From Sweltsa coloradensis (taxonomy: Eukaryota; Arthropoda; Insecta; Plecoptera; Chloroperlidae), in contig JAMZAV010004597.1 in the NCBI GenBank assembly GCA_024449915.1, positions 1 through 64,000 of the forward strand: a stretch of DNA of 64,000 nt, written 5' to 3'. This document shows, one piece after another, positions 12,413-24,717 of the stretch. Each line of letters starts with the position of its first letter. Position 1 is the stretch's first letter. The notes beneath the pieces are model-generated. The model worked only from the letters and a program-made list of their open reading frames with translations, was not told the origin of the DNA and made no database searches. The translations under genes and the position numbers were made by a program.

Positions 12413-13080
12413 TTAAGGCTATTCCAGAGCACTTTTACCGATGTATTGAAAGTCAAAGGAAAGGCTTGAAGTTGGCTTGGATGAACGATGAACTTAAATA
12501 AAAAAGAAGAAGAAATAACTTTTTTTGACGGGACCAAAAAGCTCTATTTTGGCCATTATATGCAAATTTTGGGTCACTACGAAATGAATGTTTTTGGATG
12601 CAATATTTAGTTTTTTTGAGCTATGATTTTTTTTTACTGTTTCAACACACCTTTGTCTCTGGACGAGTTTAAGGGAAAATAATTTTCTGAAATAATGCTC
12701 GATGTACGATTTTTTTTTGTCACATGGTACAAAAAAGAGTTTTGAACCGAACAGGAACGAAAAAAAATCGTTTCATCAAAAGTTATTTCCTAAAATTATT
12801 TACCTAGTACTCAGTTCCAGACACAAAGGTGTGTTGAAGCATAAAAAAAATTCATAGCTAAAAATTAAATGTATTGCATTGAAACCGCGATTGAAAACAT
12901 TCATTTTCGTATTGACCCAAAATTTGCATATAATGGCAAATAGAGCTTTTGTCCCGTCCAAAAAAAAGGTTATTTTTTCCCCTTTTTTTTTCAGTTCATC
13001 TTTTCATCCAACCAACTTTTAGCCCATTTTCCCAGTTTGACTTTCAAAATATCGGTAAGAGTGCTCTGGAATAGCCTTAA
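12413..13080. mobile_element. Long palindromic MITE with TTAA ends (piggyBac/Kolobok-like target)
   Basis: The outermost sequence is TTAAGGCTATTCCAGAGCAC at the left, and its reverse complement with one to two differences closes the right end at 13,080. The arms extend inward for about 300 bp each: TTGACGGGACCAAAAAGCTC, TGCAAATTTTGGGTCA and AACACACCTTTGTCTCTGGA all have inverted partners on the right. They leave a short centre near 12,720-12,770. TTAA at both borders is the target-site signature of piggyBac and Kolobok elements. Because TTAA is itself palindromic it could also be part of the TIR, so superfamily is inference. There is no transposase frame. Confidence 0.75.
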
Positions 13081-13572
13081 CACCTGGATTCACGTTTTTT
13101 GAAGACCTGACCATCCACGCAGAATGAACAAACACACAAACAAACACCAATCTTATCAACAAAGTGGAACCGACAAACTGATGAAATATTATTTATTTAT
13201 TAATTAGACCCAAATAACAGCCAAGGGGGAACACTTTACATTGTTTTGCTTATTACTTGGATACATCGTATACATCGTCTGGGATGTATTCTGCGTGCAA
13301 ATGTTAACAAACAATATAACAATTTCGCACTTTTTAAATGTTGTAACGCTATTTTCCAGGGATTTCGTAGCTTCTGACTTTGCATACCCTTGGTTTTAAT
13401 CCATTCATATTACGAAAGGTCTACGATTTTTATAAAGAAAAAATTATTGCTATTTTCGTCAAAATTTTTTTCCGGACACTGTTTCATTACGTTTTGTCGC
13501 TAATTTTGAGATTTTACTACAGTCCCTTTTTTTTTAAAATGCGCTTTGATAGGAAGGTGAATTTTTTTTAGA
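13081..13572. other. Unassigned stretch between two mobile elements
   Basis: AT-rich sequence with short T runs. The open frame at 13,380-13,571 (63 codons) is low-complexity. No function can be assigned. Confidence 0.35.
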
Positions 13573-14388
13573 CTAGGAAAACGCTTAAGTCCCGCCGCGT
13601 TGATGGATGAGCGTAATGGTGCATTGAGCTTGCCATAATGTTTATGGCCGATTTTACTGTTGTTCTGTGAAAAAATCATACTAATTTGAAGAATTTTTAA
13701 TTAAAATTAAATTTAATAAAAAAATTAATTTAATTTAATAAAAAATAAACTTAAATTTTAAATTTTTTTAAATTAATCGTAATTTTAAAAAGAAATAATC
13801 CGTAAAATTTCGTTTCCATAAGAATACTTATTCGATTGTGCTCAAAATTTACACGAATAATGAATTCCTAAAATTTAAGGTTCGTGACAAATCATTAACA
13901 ATCGATAAAGAATGTAGGTGTTATTTGTCCAAAGAATTGTTTTTAAAAAATAAAAACCCCGTAAAATTGCGATTTTTTTTGAGAAATAATTATTTGATTG
14001 CCTTAAATTTTCCACGAATATATAAATTCATAAAATAAAGGTTCTGTGGAAAAAATCATTACAATCGGACACAGCGTGTAGGTATTATAAATCGAAGAAA
14101 TTTTTTAAAAAATCGAAAAAAATCGTAAAATTGCGATTTTTTATGGGAATTTTTTTTCGATTGTGCTCAAAACCTGGCAGTTCTTAAGTTCATAGATTCG
14201 AAAGACATCCATAAAATTTCATCGCAATCGGAGTACGGTGTTTAGCCGGAATCGTGCTAAGAACAAACAGACAAAAAATCAAAAAAAAAAAAAAACAAAA
14301 AAAAAAAAAAAACGATTCCGGATTTTTCTCCAGTGTAGTGAAATGGAATCTTCGCGTAACTCGCTACGGTACTCGCTACGCTCATCAA
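13573..14388 (-). mobile_element. Helentron/HINE-like non-autonomous element, copy A
   Basis: The plus strand starts CTAGGAAAACGCTTAAGTCC and ends CTACGCTCATCAA. Read on the minus strand the element begins TTGATGAGCG and ends GCGTTTTCCTAG, flanked by A on the left and T on the right. The 3' CTAG end (CTRR) and A/T insertion are Helitron traits. The 5' terminal TTGGATGAGCG recurs in inverted form about 30 bp inside the 3' end, an asymmetric terminal inverted repeat typical of Helentrons and HINEs. The interior has about two full and one partial copy of a ~160-bp repeat (each with TAAGGTTC, AAAATCATTA and a TCGTAAAATTGCGATTTT-like module). No Rep/helicase frame is present. Confidence 0.7.
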
Positions 14389-15113
14389 TTTATTTTAGTT
14401 ACATTTGGCGAGCTTTAAAATTTTGCATGTAGCGTAATTCAAAATAACTAGATGTAAAATTTTCTCCGTTTTTTTCCCTTTTGGATTTTTGAGAACATGA
14501 ATATTATTCATGAAGAACAATTGTAATGTCATGATTTATTTAACAATTTTTTCACAAAACATGTTGGCACCGTTGTAAGCAGTGCGAGGATTCTATCAAG
14601 TATTCTACGCAGACTTGAGGACGACTGCGCGCATCGACTGTCGGCTCGCAGCCTTTCTAAATAGTAATAGGCGGGAACCCACAGCCGACACACGGAACGC
14701 TTCGACCCTCCGTTGCCATTACGTCATCACCACGGTGGTCTCGCTATTGTGCTCTCGTGAACAGCCTTCATTATTTACCTAACAACCACACTACGATGAC
14801 AGTAAAGATTATCATGCTGGTCATTAATCTTTTTCAAGATGTGATTTTCACTCCTGCCCACGTGACATTGTAAATAAAGAAATGCGAATTTAGGCATCTT
14901 GACTGTCTCCTGAAAGCAGACCTCTTAAAAACACTTTTCCGGGCTGCCTAGTGTTCTGTATTCCGAACGGGCTACATACGTGTATTTCACATACTATAGC
15001 ATTGCCCGATGAAATAATAGAAAGTAGAAATGAAATAGTTGATTTTTCTAAAATTACCATTTCGTTTAAACGCATTATAATCTCACATTGTTTACACAAC
15101 ATTATATATTTCA
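14389..15113. other. Unassigned stretch
   Basis: Includes a somewhat GC-richer patch at 14,580-14,770 carrying a 66-codon open frame without recognisable domain. Nothing else stands out. Confidence 0.35.
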
Positions 15114-15115
15114 TA

Positions 15116-15722
15116 GTAGGGAGTGCGAGTACCCAAAATTTTTTTTTTTTGTTTGAGTCTAATCGAGTATTTGATGCTCAAAATCGAGTATTGGAAAAGT
15201 ATTATTTTTGGGGTGGAGGTACCGGTCCGCGCGCGAGTGTAAAACGTGAATGGCATTCATTGGCGGCAACCTTACCAGCCGTGATTGGCCTAATTGTTAC
15301 AGACCCAGTCCTTTTGTACAAAATTTTTTATTGTTTATGGAATTTTGAAACTTATGCCAATCATAAATGTCACTAGGACTATAATGTTTGATAAATGACA
15401 TTTTCTTAACATCAATTACTGAATGATATTTCATAGCCTAGCCCTAATAACAATTTGTGCTAGGATCATCAAAATTATATAGAGATAGATTACATTTTAA
15501 AATCAATAGATGTTACGGCCTACTCTGAATCTTCACTTTTTGACCTATACGACTACATCAATAATGAGATTTAATATTGTCGACTGTACCTAACTGTAAG
15601 TACCCTCGTCAAAGAGATATAGTGAAAAAAGTACTCGACACGAATTGGACTCGATACTCAAGTCACTTTTATTGCTCGGACTCGACTCGAAACTAAAAAT
15701 CAGGACTCGCCACACCACACCC
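15116..15722. mobile_element. Possible decayed DNA transposon with degenerate TIRs
   Basis: The left end TAGGGAGTGCGAGTACCC and the right end, read inverted as TAGGGTGTGGTGTGGCGAG, share the TAGGG start and a GCGAGT core. Both are followed by a T-rich patch and repeated GAGTC/CGAGT words (for example GAGTCTAATCGAG at the left, GAGTCGAGTCCGAG inverted at the right). The arms are poorly conserved and no clear target duplication is visible, so this is a tentative call. An internal frame of 141 codons (14,951-15,376) overlaps the left border and looks incidental. Confidence 0.4.
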
Positions 15723-16025
15723 TATTTTTACAAAATACAAATTAAAAGTTATCTTATCTCCATTAGTCTGGAATTTTTCGAGCAGCTGTAGCGTAGGTAC
15801 GCTTAAAAACATCTATATGCTTCTTATTGTCCTAAGCGTCGGTGGCTCGATCGCGCAGTGATGTCGACGATTTCATTGGCATGTCCAAGAAAGGCAGACT
15901 GTTGTTTAGGCGATAGGCATCGCATCCCTATCATTCTGTTTATTTTTGTTTCAGATCATTCCAAGGTTGATACAAATTTACAGCTACAAACGTGTCTTTT
16001 TTAAAATAGTTCTAGTCGTTCTATG

Positions 16026-16170
16026 GGCCTATCCTATATGGTGGCACTACGATAACTCTACGAAGACGTGGGTTTGAATCCCCATAAGCGTTTTTTGTAA
16101 TCGTCCTTCATCGTCGTCATCGTCTCAAAAATCCTTAGTGCATTACTGTGAGACGTTAAGCAACAAAAAT
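16026..16170 (+). mobile_element. Possible tRNA-like SINE remnant
   Basis: A polymerase III B-box-like segment, GGGTTTGAATCCCC (16,069-16,082), is followed about 70 bp later by GTGAGACGTTAAGCAACAA, a tail type I remember from invertebrate SINEs. The A box is not convincing. It may be a truncated SINE or a tRNA-derived fragment. Confidence 0.35.
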
Positions 16171-16299
16171 TGTCATCATTCATGTAAATATAATTTCAAA
16201 ATCGAGCTACTCAATTCCTAATTTTGAGTCCAATGATGGGACATGTTGGCTAGTGTAGTGTTATTCCCGTAGGTGTAGGCATTTCATTACGTGGAAATA

Positions 16300-16390
16300 A
16301 ATCAAGAAATTAACAAATCCATCTGTGCCCGGTATCGAACCCGGGACTCCCGACTGCCCGGAGCTAGGCAGTTTAGGGGAAATTACCTGA
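16300..16390 (-). mobile_element. tRNA-derived SINE-like copy
   Basis: On the minus strand a B box GGGTTCGATACC sits after GGGAGTCCC and is followed by GGCACAGATGGATTTGTTAA. The same 3' body (GATGGATTTGGTAATTTC) follows the B box of the copy at 58.37 kb, so this is an interspersed family and not a functional tRNA gene. The region that would hold the A box is degraded and no cloverleaf is complete. Confidence 0.6.
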
Positions 16391-16489
16391 CTGACAATTA
16401 CGTCTGAGATGGGTTTTTCAGGATTGGTATTTGGTTTCCATATAATCGGTGAGTTTCGTAACTATAAATAGTTTCGCCTAGGAAACACG

Positions 16490-19400
16490 TGGCGAGCTGA
16501 TCGTGGGTCACAACACAAGTGCGTGACGTCACACCACGTCCTGCCCTAGCTATTACTAACAGCCCTAATCAATAAACTGACGCACTCTCACGCGCGCGTG
16601 TTGTCTACCGGCTACTGGAGTGTTGATCATGAAGATAACAGCTCGGGGCTGAAGACAAACTTCGGACGAGATATTGCAACAATGTAGACAATGTTCATAT
16701 GACGCTCACCGAGCTCATCGTTGTCCACACAAGTGCGTGACGGTCACACCACGTCCTGCCCAGCTATTACTAAACAGCCTAATCAATACTGACCACATCT
16801 CCACGCCGCGCCGGTGTTTGTCTACCGGGCTACTGAGTGTTGATCATGAGATAACAGCTCGAGGGCCTGAAAGACATAAACCTTCGGCGAGATATTGCAA
16901 CATGTAGACAATGTTAATAAGTACAGCGTCCCACCGAGCTGATCGTGTGTCACACACAAGTGCGTGACGTCCACACCGCGTCCTGCCCACTATTACTAAC
17001 AGGCCTAATCATAACTGACTCACTCTCCGCGCGCGGTATTGTCCTCCGGCTACTGGAGTGTTGATCATGAAGATAACAGCTCAAGGGCTGAAGACAAAAC
17101 TTCGGTCGGCCGAGATATTGGCAACCATGTAGACAATGTTAATAAGGACGCGTCACCGGAAGCTCATCGTTCACACACAGTGCGTGAGTCACAGCATTCA
17201 CACCGCGTCCTGCCCAGCTATTACTAAACAGCCTATCAATAACCTGACCACTCTCACCGCGCGCGGTGTTGTCTAACCGGCTACTGGATGTTGTCATCAG
17301 ATAACAGCTAAGGGCTGAAAACAACTTCGGACGAGATATTGCAACAATGTAGACAATGTTTCATAAGGAACGCGTCACCGAGCTCATCGTGTGTCACACA
17401 CAAGTGCGTGACGTCCCCCACGTCCTGCCGCGCTATTACTAAACAGCCTAATCAATACTGACCACTCCTCACACGCGCTGCGGTGTTGTCTACCTGCTAC
17501 TGGATGTTGATCATGAAAGATTAACAGAGCTCGAGGGCTGAAAGACAAACTTCGACGAGATAATTGCCAACAATGTAGACAATGTTAATAAGACGCGTCA
17601 CCGAGCTGATCGTGTGTCACACACAAGTGCGTGACGTCACACCACGTCCTGCCCAGCTATTACTAAACAGCCTAATCAATAACTGACCACGCTCTAACGG
17701 CGCGCGAGTGTTTCTAACCGGCTTACTGGAGTGTTGATCATGAAGATACACAGCTCGAGGGCTGAAAGACAAACTTCGGCGAGTTATGCAACAATGTAGA
17801 ACAGGTTTAATAAGGACGCGTCACCGAGCTCATCGTGTCACACACAAGTGCGTGACGTCACAAGAAAACCACTTCCTGCCCAGCTATTACTAAACACACA
17901 AGCCTAATCAATACTGACCACTCCTCACGCGCGCGGTGGTTGTACGCTACTGGAGTGTTGATATTAGGAAGATAACAGCTTCGAGGTCTGAAAAGACACA
18001 CTTCGGCCGAGGATATTGCAACAATGTAGACAATGTTATAAGGACCACGTCACCGAGCTCATCGTGTGTGTCACACACAAGTGCGTGACGTCAACACCGC
18101 GTCCCTGTCGCCCAGCTATTACTAACAGCCTAATTCCATACTGACCACTCTCACGCGCGCGGTGTTGTCTACCAGCTACTGGAGTGTTGATCGATGAAAG
18201 ATAACGCTCGAGGCTGAAACGACAAACTTCGGACGAGATATTGCAACAATGTAGACAATGTTAATAACGGACGCTTCACCGAAGCTCTCGTGCCACACCC
18301 AGTGCTTGACCTTCACACCACGTCCTGCCCAGCTATTACTAAACAGCCTAATCAATAACTGACCACCTCTCATGCGCGGCGGTGGTGTCTACCGGCTACT
18401 GGAGTGTTTGACATGAAGATAACAGCTCGAGGGCTGAAAAGACAAACTTCGGACGAGATATTGCAACAATGTAGATCAATGTTAATAAGGACGCGTAGAC
18501 CCGAGCTCATCGTGTGTCCACACACAAGTGCGTGACGTCACACCACGTCCTGCCCACTCTTACTAACAGCCATAATCATACTGACCATCTCACGCGCGCG
18601 GTGTTGTCTACCGGCTACTGGAGTGTTGATCATGAAGATAACATCTCAAGTGCTGGAAAGACGAACTTCGGACGAGATATTGCAACAATGTAGAAAATGT
18701 TTAATAAGGGACCGCTCACTCGAGCTGATCGTGTGTCACACACAATTGCGTGACGTCAACCACGTCCTGCCAGCTATTACTAAACAGCTAATCAATACTG
18801 ACCCTCTCGACGCGCGCGGTGTTGTCTACCGTCTACTGGAGTGTTGATCATGAAGATAACAGGCTCGGAAGGGCTGAAACAACTTCGGGACAGATATTGC
18901 AACAATGTAGACAATTTTAATAAGGAGTACGCGTTCCCGAGCTCATCGTGTCACACACTAAGTTGCGTGACGTCACACCACGTCCCTGCCCAGCTATTAA
19001 TAACACCTAATCAATAACTGACCACATCTCACGCGCGCGTGTTGGTCTACCGCTACTGGAGTGTTGATCATGAAGATAACATCTCAAGGGCTGAAAGACA
19101 ACTTCGGCCGAGATATTGCAACATGTAGACAATTGTTAATAAGGAAGACGTCACTCGAGCTCATCGTGTAACACAAGTTGCGTGACGTCACACACGCGTC
19201 CTGCCCAGCTATTACTAACAGCATAATCAATAACTGACCACATCTCACGCGCGGCGGTGTTTGTCCTACAGGCTACATGGTGTGTTGATCATGAAGATAC
19301 AGCTCAAGGGCTTGAAAGACAAACTTCGGCCGAGATATTGCAACAATGTAGACAATGTTAATAGGACGCGTCACCGAGCTGATCGTGTGTCCCACACACA

Positions 19401-21151
19401 CAAGTGCGTGCGTCACACGCGTCCCCTGCCCAGCTATTTACTAAACAAGCCTATCAATAACTGACGCACTCTCACGCGCGGTTGTTGTCTACCGGGCTAC
19501 TGGAGTTTTGATCATGAAGTATAACAGCTCGACGGCTGAAAGACAAACTTCGGACGAGATATGCAACAATGTAGACAATGTTAAAGACGCGTCACCGAGC
19601 TCATCGTGTCACATCACAAGTGGCGTGACGTCACACCACGTCCTGCCCAGCTATTACTAAACAGCCGAAATCAATACTGACCACTCTCGACGCGCGCGGT
19701 GTTGTCCTACCCGGCTACTGGAGTGTTGTCATGAAATAACAGCTCGAGGGCTGAAGACAAACTTCGGACTAGATATTGATATTGCAACAATGTAGACAAT
19801 GTTTAATAATGACGTCGTCACACCGAGCTCATCGTGGTGTCACACACAAGTGCGTGGACGTCACACCACGTCCTCCCGTCTAATTACTAAACAGCCTATC
19901 AATAACTGGACCACTCTCAGCGCGCGCGGTGTTGTCTACCGGGCTACTGGAGTGTTGATCATGAAGATAACAGCTCGAGGGCTGAAAGACAAACTCGGAC
20001 GATATGATTGCAACAATGTAGACAAATGTTAATAAGGCGCTCACCGAGCTCAATCGTGTGTCACACAAACAGTGCGTGACGTCACACCACGTCCTGCCTC
20101 AGCCTATTAATAAACAGCCTAAATCAATAACTGACGCCTCTCACTGCGCGCGGTGTTTCTACTCGGCTACTGGAGGTTTTTGATCATGAGATAAGGAGCT
20201 CAAGGCTGAAAGACAAACTTCGGCGAGATATTGCAACAATGTAGACATGTTAATAAGGACGCGTCACCAGCTCATCGTGTCCACACACAAGTGCGTGACG
20301 TCCACCGCGGTCTGCCCAGCTATTACTAAACAGCCTAATCAATACTGAACCACTCTCACGCGCGCGTAGTTGTCTACCGGCTACTGGAGTGTTGATCATG
20401 AGAATAACAGCTCAAGGGCTGCAAGACAAACTTCGGCCGAGATATTGCAACAATGTAAAATGGTTAATAAGGACGCGTCACCGAGCTCATCGGTGTCTCA
20501 CACAAAGTGGCGTGACGTCACACCACGTACTGCACAGCTATTACTAAACAGCCCTAATCAATAACTGACTCACTCTCACGCGCGCGGTGTTTGTCCTACC
20601 GGGCTACTGGATTGTTGATCATGAGATACAGCTCGAGGGCTTGAAAGACAAACTTCGACGAGATATTGCAACAATGTAGACAATGTTAATAAGGACGCGC
20701 ACCGAGCTCATCGTGTCACACACAGCAGTGCGTGACGTCACAAAAATATACCGCGTCCTGCCCAGCTATTACTAAACAGCCTAATCAATTAATGACCCTC
20801 TCACGCGCGCGGTTGTTTGTCTACCGTCTACTTGGGTGTTGATCATGAGATAACAGCTCAAGGCTGAAAGACAAACTTCGGCCGAGATATTGCAACATGT
20901 AGACAATGTTATAAGGGACGCGTCACCGAGCTCATCGTGTCACAAACACACAGTGCGGAACGTCAACAACACCGCGTCCCTGCCCACAGGCTATTACTAA
21001 TAAACGCCTAATCAATACTGACCACTCTCACGCGGCGCGGTGTTGTCTACTACCGGCTACTGGACTGTTGATCATGAAGATAAACATCTCTGCGTTCTTG
21101 AAAGACAAACTTCGGACTAGATATTGCAAATGTAGACATGTTAATAAGGAC
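16490..21151. repeat. Satellite array, ~222-bp monomer, ~21 units
   Basis: The landmark GATATTGCAACAATGTAGAC recurs about every 222 bp from 16,668 to 21,119 (21 occurrences counted). Each unit contains, in order, CACCGAGCTCATCGTG, a GTGTCACACAC near-palindrome, GTGCGTGACGTCACACC, CCAGCTATTACTAAACAGCC, CTCACGCGCGCGGTGTTGTC and GAGTGTTGATCATGAAGATA. The monomer is CpG-rich relative to its AT-rich surroundings. Units fall into two recurrent types: GCTCGAGGG with CGGACGAG, and CTCAAGGG with CGGCCGAG, the second often going with CCGCGTCC instead of CCACGTCC. Short open frames over it are repeat translations. Frequent one-base indels indicate noisy consensus. Confidence 0.95.
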
Positions 21152-22271
21152 AAAAAGGCTTTTTTTGGAATTGGTTAAAACGTATCAAATCGACGTAGTT
21201 TTGATGTCTATAACAGGAAGTGTGGGATATTTTTTTTAATATCAAATTCACATAAGTTTAATAAGAAGTTTCTAAACTAAAAACATGAACACTTTACATT
21301 CAAATAGTTTTCGCTATAGGTCTATCAAATTGATTTTAATCGATCAACATGTTCGAAAATTCGCTCTATCAAATTTGATTGATTTTCCAATCGACGACGT
21401 GTTGTCGGAAAATTTAGCTAACTACTTAGTGCCCCCTACCGAATTTTTTTTTAAGTTTTGCATAATCACTAATAACTCTATGGGCCACTTTTTGCTCCTT
21501 ATTGCTATTTTAAAATTAAAATGTACGTAAAATATACCGTTACTCTAAAAAAAATATACATGAAGGTTTATTTACATTTTAAAAGTTTAATCATAAGCAA
21601 GTAATGTTCGTCGTTTTTCCATTAAAACCATGCTTGACTACGATCAAGTTTTACATACCAATCTGATATCAGAATCTACGGGGGGGACTAAGCAATATGT
21701 ACTTCCCATTTGACAAATGTTTATGGATAGTGAGAAATGTGATGTAAGGTCATTAAATCAGTCTAAATTTAGCGATCGTTTCAATACAGTACTATAGTGA
21801 AAGGAAACAGATTAGTCTAGTTGACTACCTAGGTCAAGACTTCAGACAACAATGACGGCCTCGAGAAAATGTGATTTAACAGATCAAATTATAATTCCTA
21901 TCTTCATAGCTTAAATCGATAATATCGATGTATGGATCAATAATTTACTTATAATATGTTGACGTTTGTATTGGGATATGACATTCAATCCACAACGCGT
22001 CCTATAGATATCATAATTCTATGAATAAAGCTCAACGAATGAAAAATTAATGGTTTATTTACATTTAACATATTATATCACTGATAAAATTGACACATCG
22101 AGTCTTATCACAGCAACGTTTTCTAGGTCAAACATTGAGTGTGATTGTCGATTCGACTGCAAGGTCGATGACGCAATAAATGAGTTTTCGTATTTATTAA
22201 TTATCTCGACCACTTCCTACGTCCATATCTCACCTATTCCTAAACTAACAATTATGAATTATCGTCTACTA
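21152..22271. other. Unassigned AT-rich flank of the satellite
   Basis: Unique-looking sequence containing a 81-codon plus-strand frame (21,285-21,530) without recognisable domains. It is present again, with more errors, at about 28,075-29,117. Confidence 0.4.
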
Positions 22272-24715
22272 GTAGGGTCATTTCCGGACACTTTTGTGAC
22301 CGTTGAGAGACAATGACGATTTCTCACGGATTTGTCCTCTAAGACGGTTTTATAAATATTTAGCCTCCCATAGCCCCTCGCGAAAGTGTGGGCATACTCC
22401 GCCAGAGCCCAAATCCAATATGGCGACGCATTTAACACTCTGACACATCTTTGCAATGGTTTAGCCTAAGTTATCGCGTAGTATGTGGTTTTTAATCTGG
22501 TTTTTTGAGGGTCCGAGGAATTCGTTTCTGAATTGGTTTTGCGATTAAACCCATTTTTTAAGCATCGAATCCCAAAATGGCCGTCAATTGCAGCTTGGAA
22601 TACCCATTTCTCGAAATCGAGGTAGAAATTCATATAAGACTCGAATGAAAGCCCTGTTCAAATAATATTGGATATTGAACAAGAAAAGCTACCAGATAGT
22701 GCTCATAAATAATAATTGGTCAAAAACTTCAATAATAATACGAAAATAATGTGCTCCTTTTTATAGACAATTTAGCGATTTTCTAAAGTGCTGTAGATAA
22801 GAGTGGCTATGGCCATGAATTGAGAGACAATGACAATTTCTCAACGGATTTGTCCTCTAAGAAGTTTTTATAAAAATTAAGCACCCCATCCCCTCGCGAA
22901 GTGTGGGGCATACTCGCCAAGCCCAAAATCCAATTGGCAAGGGCCATTTGTTATGTCAGCACTATCTTTGCAATGGTTAAGCCTAAGTATAGCGTAGTAT
23001 ATGGTTTTTTATGGTTTTGGGGTTCCGAGGAATTCGTTTCGAAGTCGTTTTTTGGCGATTAGACCCCATTTTTTATCAGCATCGAATCCTGATGCCGTGC
23101 GATTTACAGCTTGGAATACCTAATTTCTCGGGAAATCGTAGTAGAACTTTTCATATAGACTTGGAATGAAAGCCATGTACACATAATTTGAATAATTGCC
23201 AGTATAGCTACCAGATAGTGCTCTAAATCTAATAAATTGGTCAAAAACTTCATACTAATTAACAACTCTCTATCACTAAAAACTCGAACGGAATAACAAT
23301 GTTCCCATAGACTACTATTCCGAGCTGTATCGAACGGCCAATCTTAGATTCAAAGCTTAAAAATGGGTCTTATCATCAAAACGACTTCAGAACCGAATTC
23401 CTTGACCCCCAAAACCATAAACACCATATACTACTCGATACTTAAAAGGCTAAACCATTGTAAAAAAAAAAAAAAAAAAACAAAGTTAGTGTCTGACATG
23501 ACAAATGGCCGCCATATTGGATTTTGGGCTCTGGCGAAGTAATCCCCACACTTTCGCGAGGAGCATGGGGGCTTAATTTTTTTACTAACCATCTTAGAGA
23601 GAAATCCGTTGAGAAATTGTCATTGTCTCTCAATTCATGGCCTTAGCCACTCTTATCACACACTTTTTAATCGCTAAATTGTCTATAAAGGAGCACATAT
23701 TGGCAGGGGGGGGGGGGGTATTATTATTGAATTTATGACCAATTATTAGATTTATGAGCACTATACCTGGTAGCTCGATTGTCAATTTCTTCAAAATTAT
23801 TTGAACAGGCTTTCATTCGATCTTATATTAAAGTTCTACTACGATTTCGAGAACTGGGATTCCAAGCTGTCAAATCGACGGCCATCTGGATTCCGATGAT
23901 TTAAAAATGAAGTTTACGTGGCGCAAAACGACTTCAACACTGAATTCCTCGCCCCCAAAACCATAAAAACATATACTACGCAATAATTTAGGCTAAACCA
24001 TTGCAAGATAGTGTCTGACATGACAAATGAGCCGCCATATTGGATTTGGGCTCTGGCAAGAGTATGCCCCACAATTTTTTCGCGAGGGGCATGGGGCTTA
24101 ATTTTTTTCAAACCTTCTAGAGAAAAAAATCCGTTGTAGAAATTGTCCCCATTGCCTCAGATTCTGTGGCCAGCGCACTCTTATCACGCCCTTTAGAAAA
24201 TCGGCTAAATTGTCTATAACAGGAGCATATATTTTCGTATTAATTATTGAAGTTTTGACCAATTATTATAAAATTTATGAGCACTATCTGGTAGCTCTAC
24301 TGTCCAATTATCCAATATTAGTTGAACAGGGCTTTCATTCGAGTCCTTATATGAAGTTCTACTACGATTTCGAGAAACTGGGTATTCCAAGCTTCAAATC
24401 GACGGCCATCTTGGATTCGATGCTTTTAAAATGGGTTTTAAAAATCCGCCAACCGACTTCAGAAACGAATTCCTCACCCTCAAAACCATAAAAACCACTA
24501 CTCGCGATACTCTAGGCTAAACCATTGCAAAGATAAGTGTCCAACGTGTTAAATGGCCGCCATATTTGGATTTTGGGCTCTGGGCCCGGAGTATGGCCCA
24601 CACTTTTGCGAGGGGGCATGGGGCTAAATATTTTATAAAAACCTTCTTAGAGACAAATCCGTTGCGAATCGTCATTGTCTCGCAAACGGTCACAAAGTGT
24701 CCGAAATGACCCTAC
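22272..24715. mobile_element. Composite fold-back element, TA target, internal repeat units
   Basis: The left end reads GTAGGGTCATTTCCGGACAC and the right end is its inverse, ending GACCCTAC. A TA dinucleotide lies immediately outside both ends. Each arm consists of ~450-520-bp units that themselves repeat: units in forward orientation start near 22,305 and 22,825, and units in reverse orientation end near 23,640, 24,160 and 24,690. Every unit includes GAGAGACAATGACAATTTCTC, CCCCTCGCGAAAGTGTGGGC, GCCAGAGCCCAAAATCCAAT and TTTGCAATGGTTTAGCCTA. No transposase frame exists. The TA borders are compatible with a Tc1/mariner-like target, but that is inference. Confidence 0.75.
23461..23480. repeat. 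Poly-A run inside fold-back element
   Basis: A run of about 18 A is present here but absent at the matching place in the second copy (near 30,296). It is therefore probably an assembly or read artefact. Confidence 0.7.
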
Positions 24716-24717
24716 TA

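Noticed and set aside
16674..20564. Series of 60-77 codon frames across the satellite
   Set aside because: They translate tandem monomers in shifting frames and begin at different points of the monomer, so they are by-products of the repeat.
16490..21151. CRISPR-like array because of regular spacing
   Set aside because: The entire 222-bp unit is repeated without unique spacers, there are no cas genes, and the sequence is eukaryotic in character.
23700..23720. G run in the fold-back element as a regulatory quadruplex
   Set aside because: The matching place in the second block copy (near 30,522) reads TTTTCGTATTATTATTG without any G run, so the run is most likely an error.
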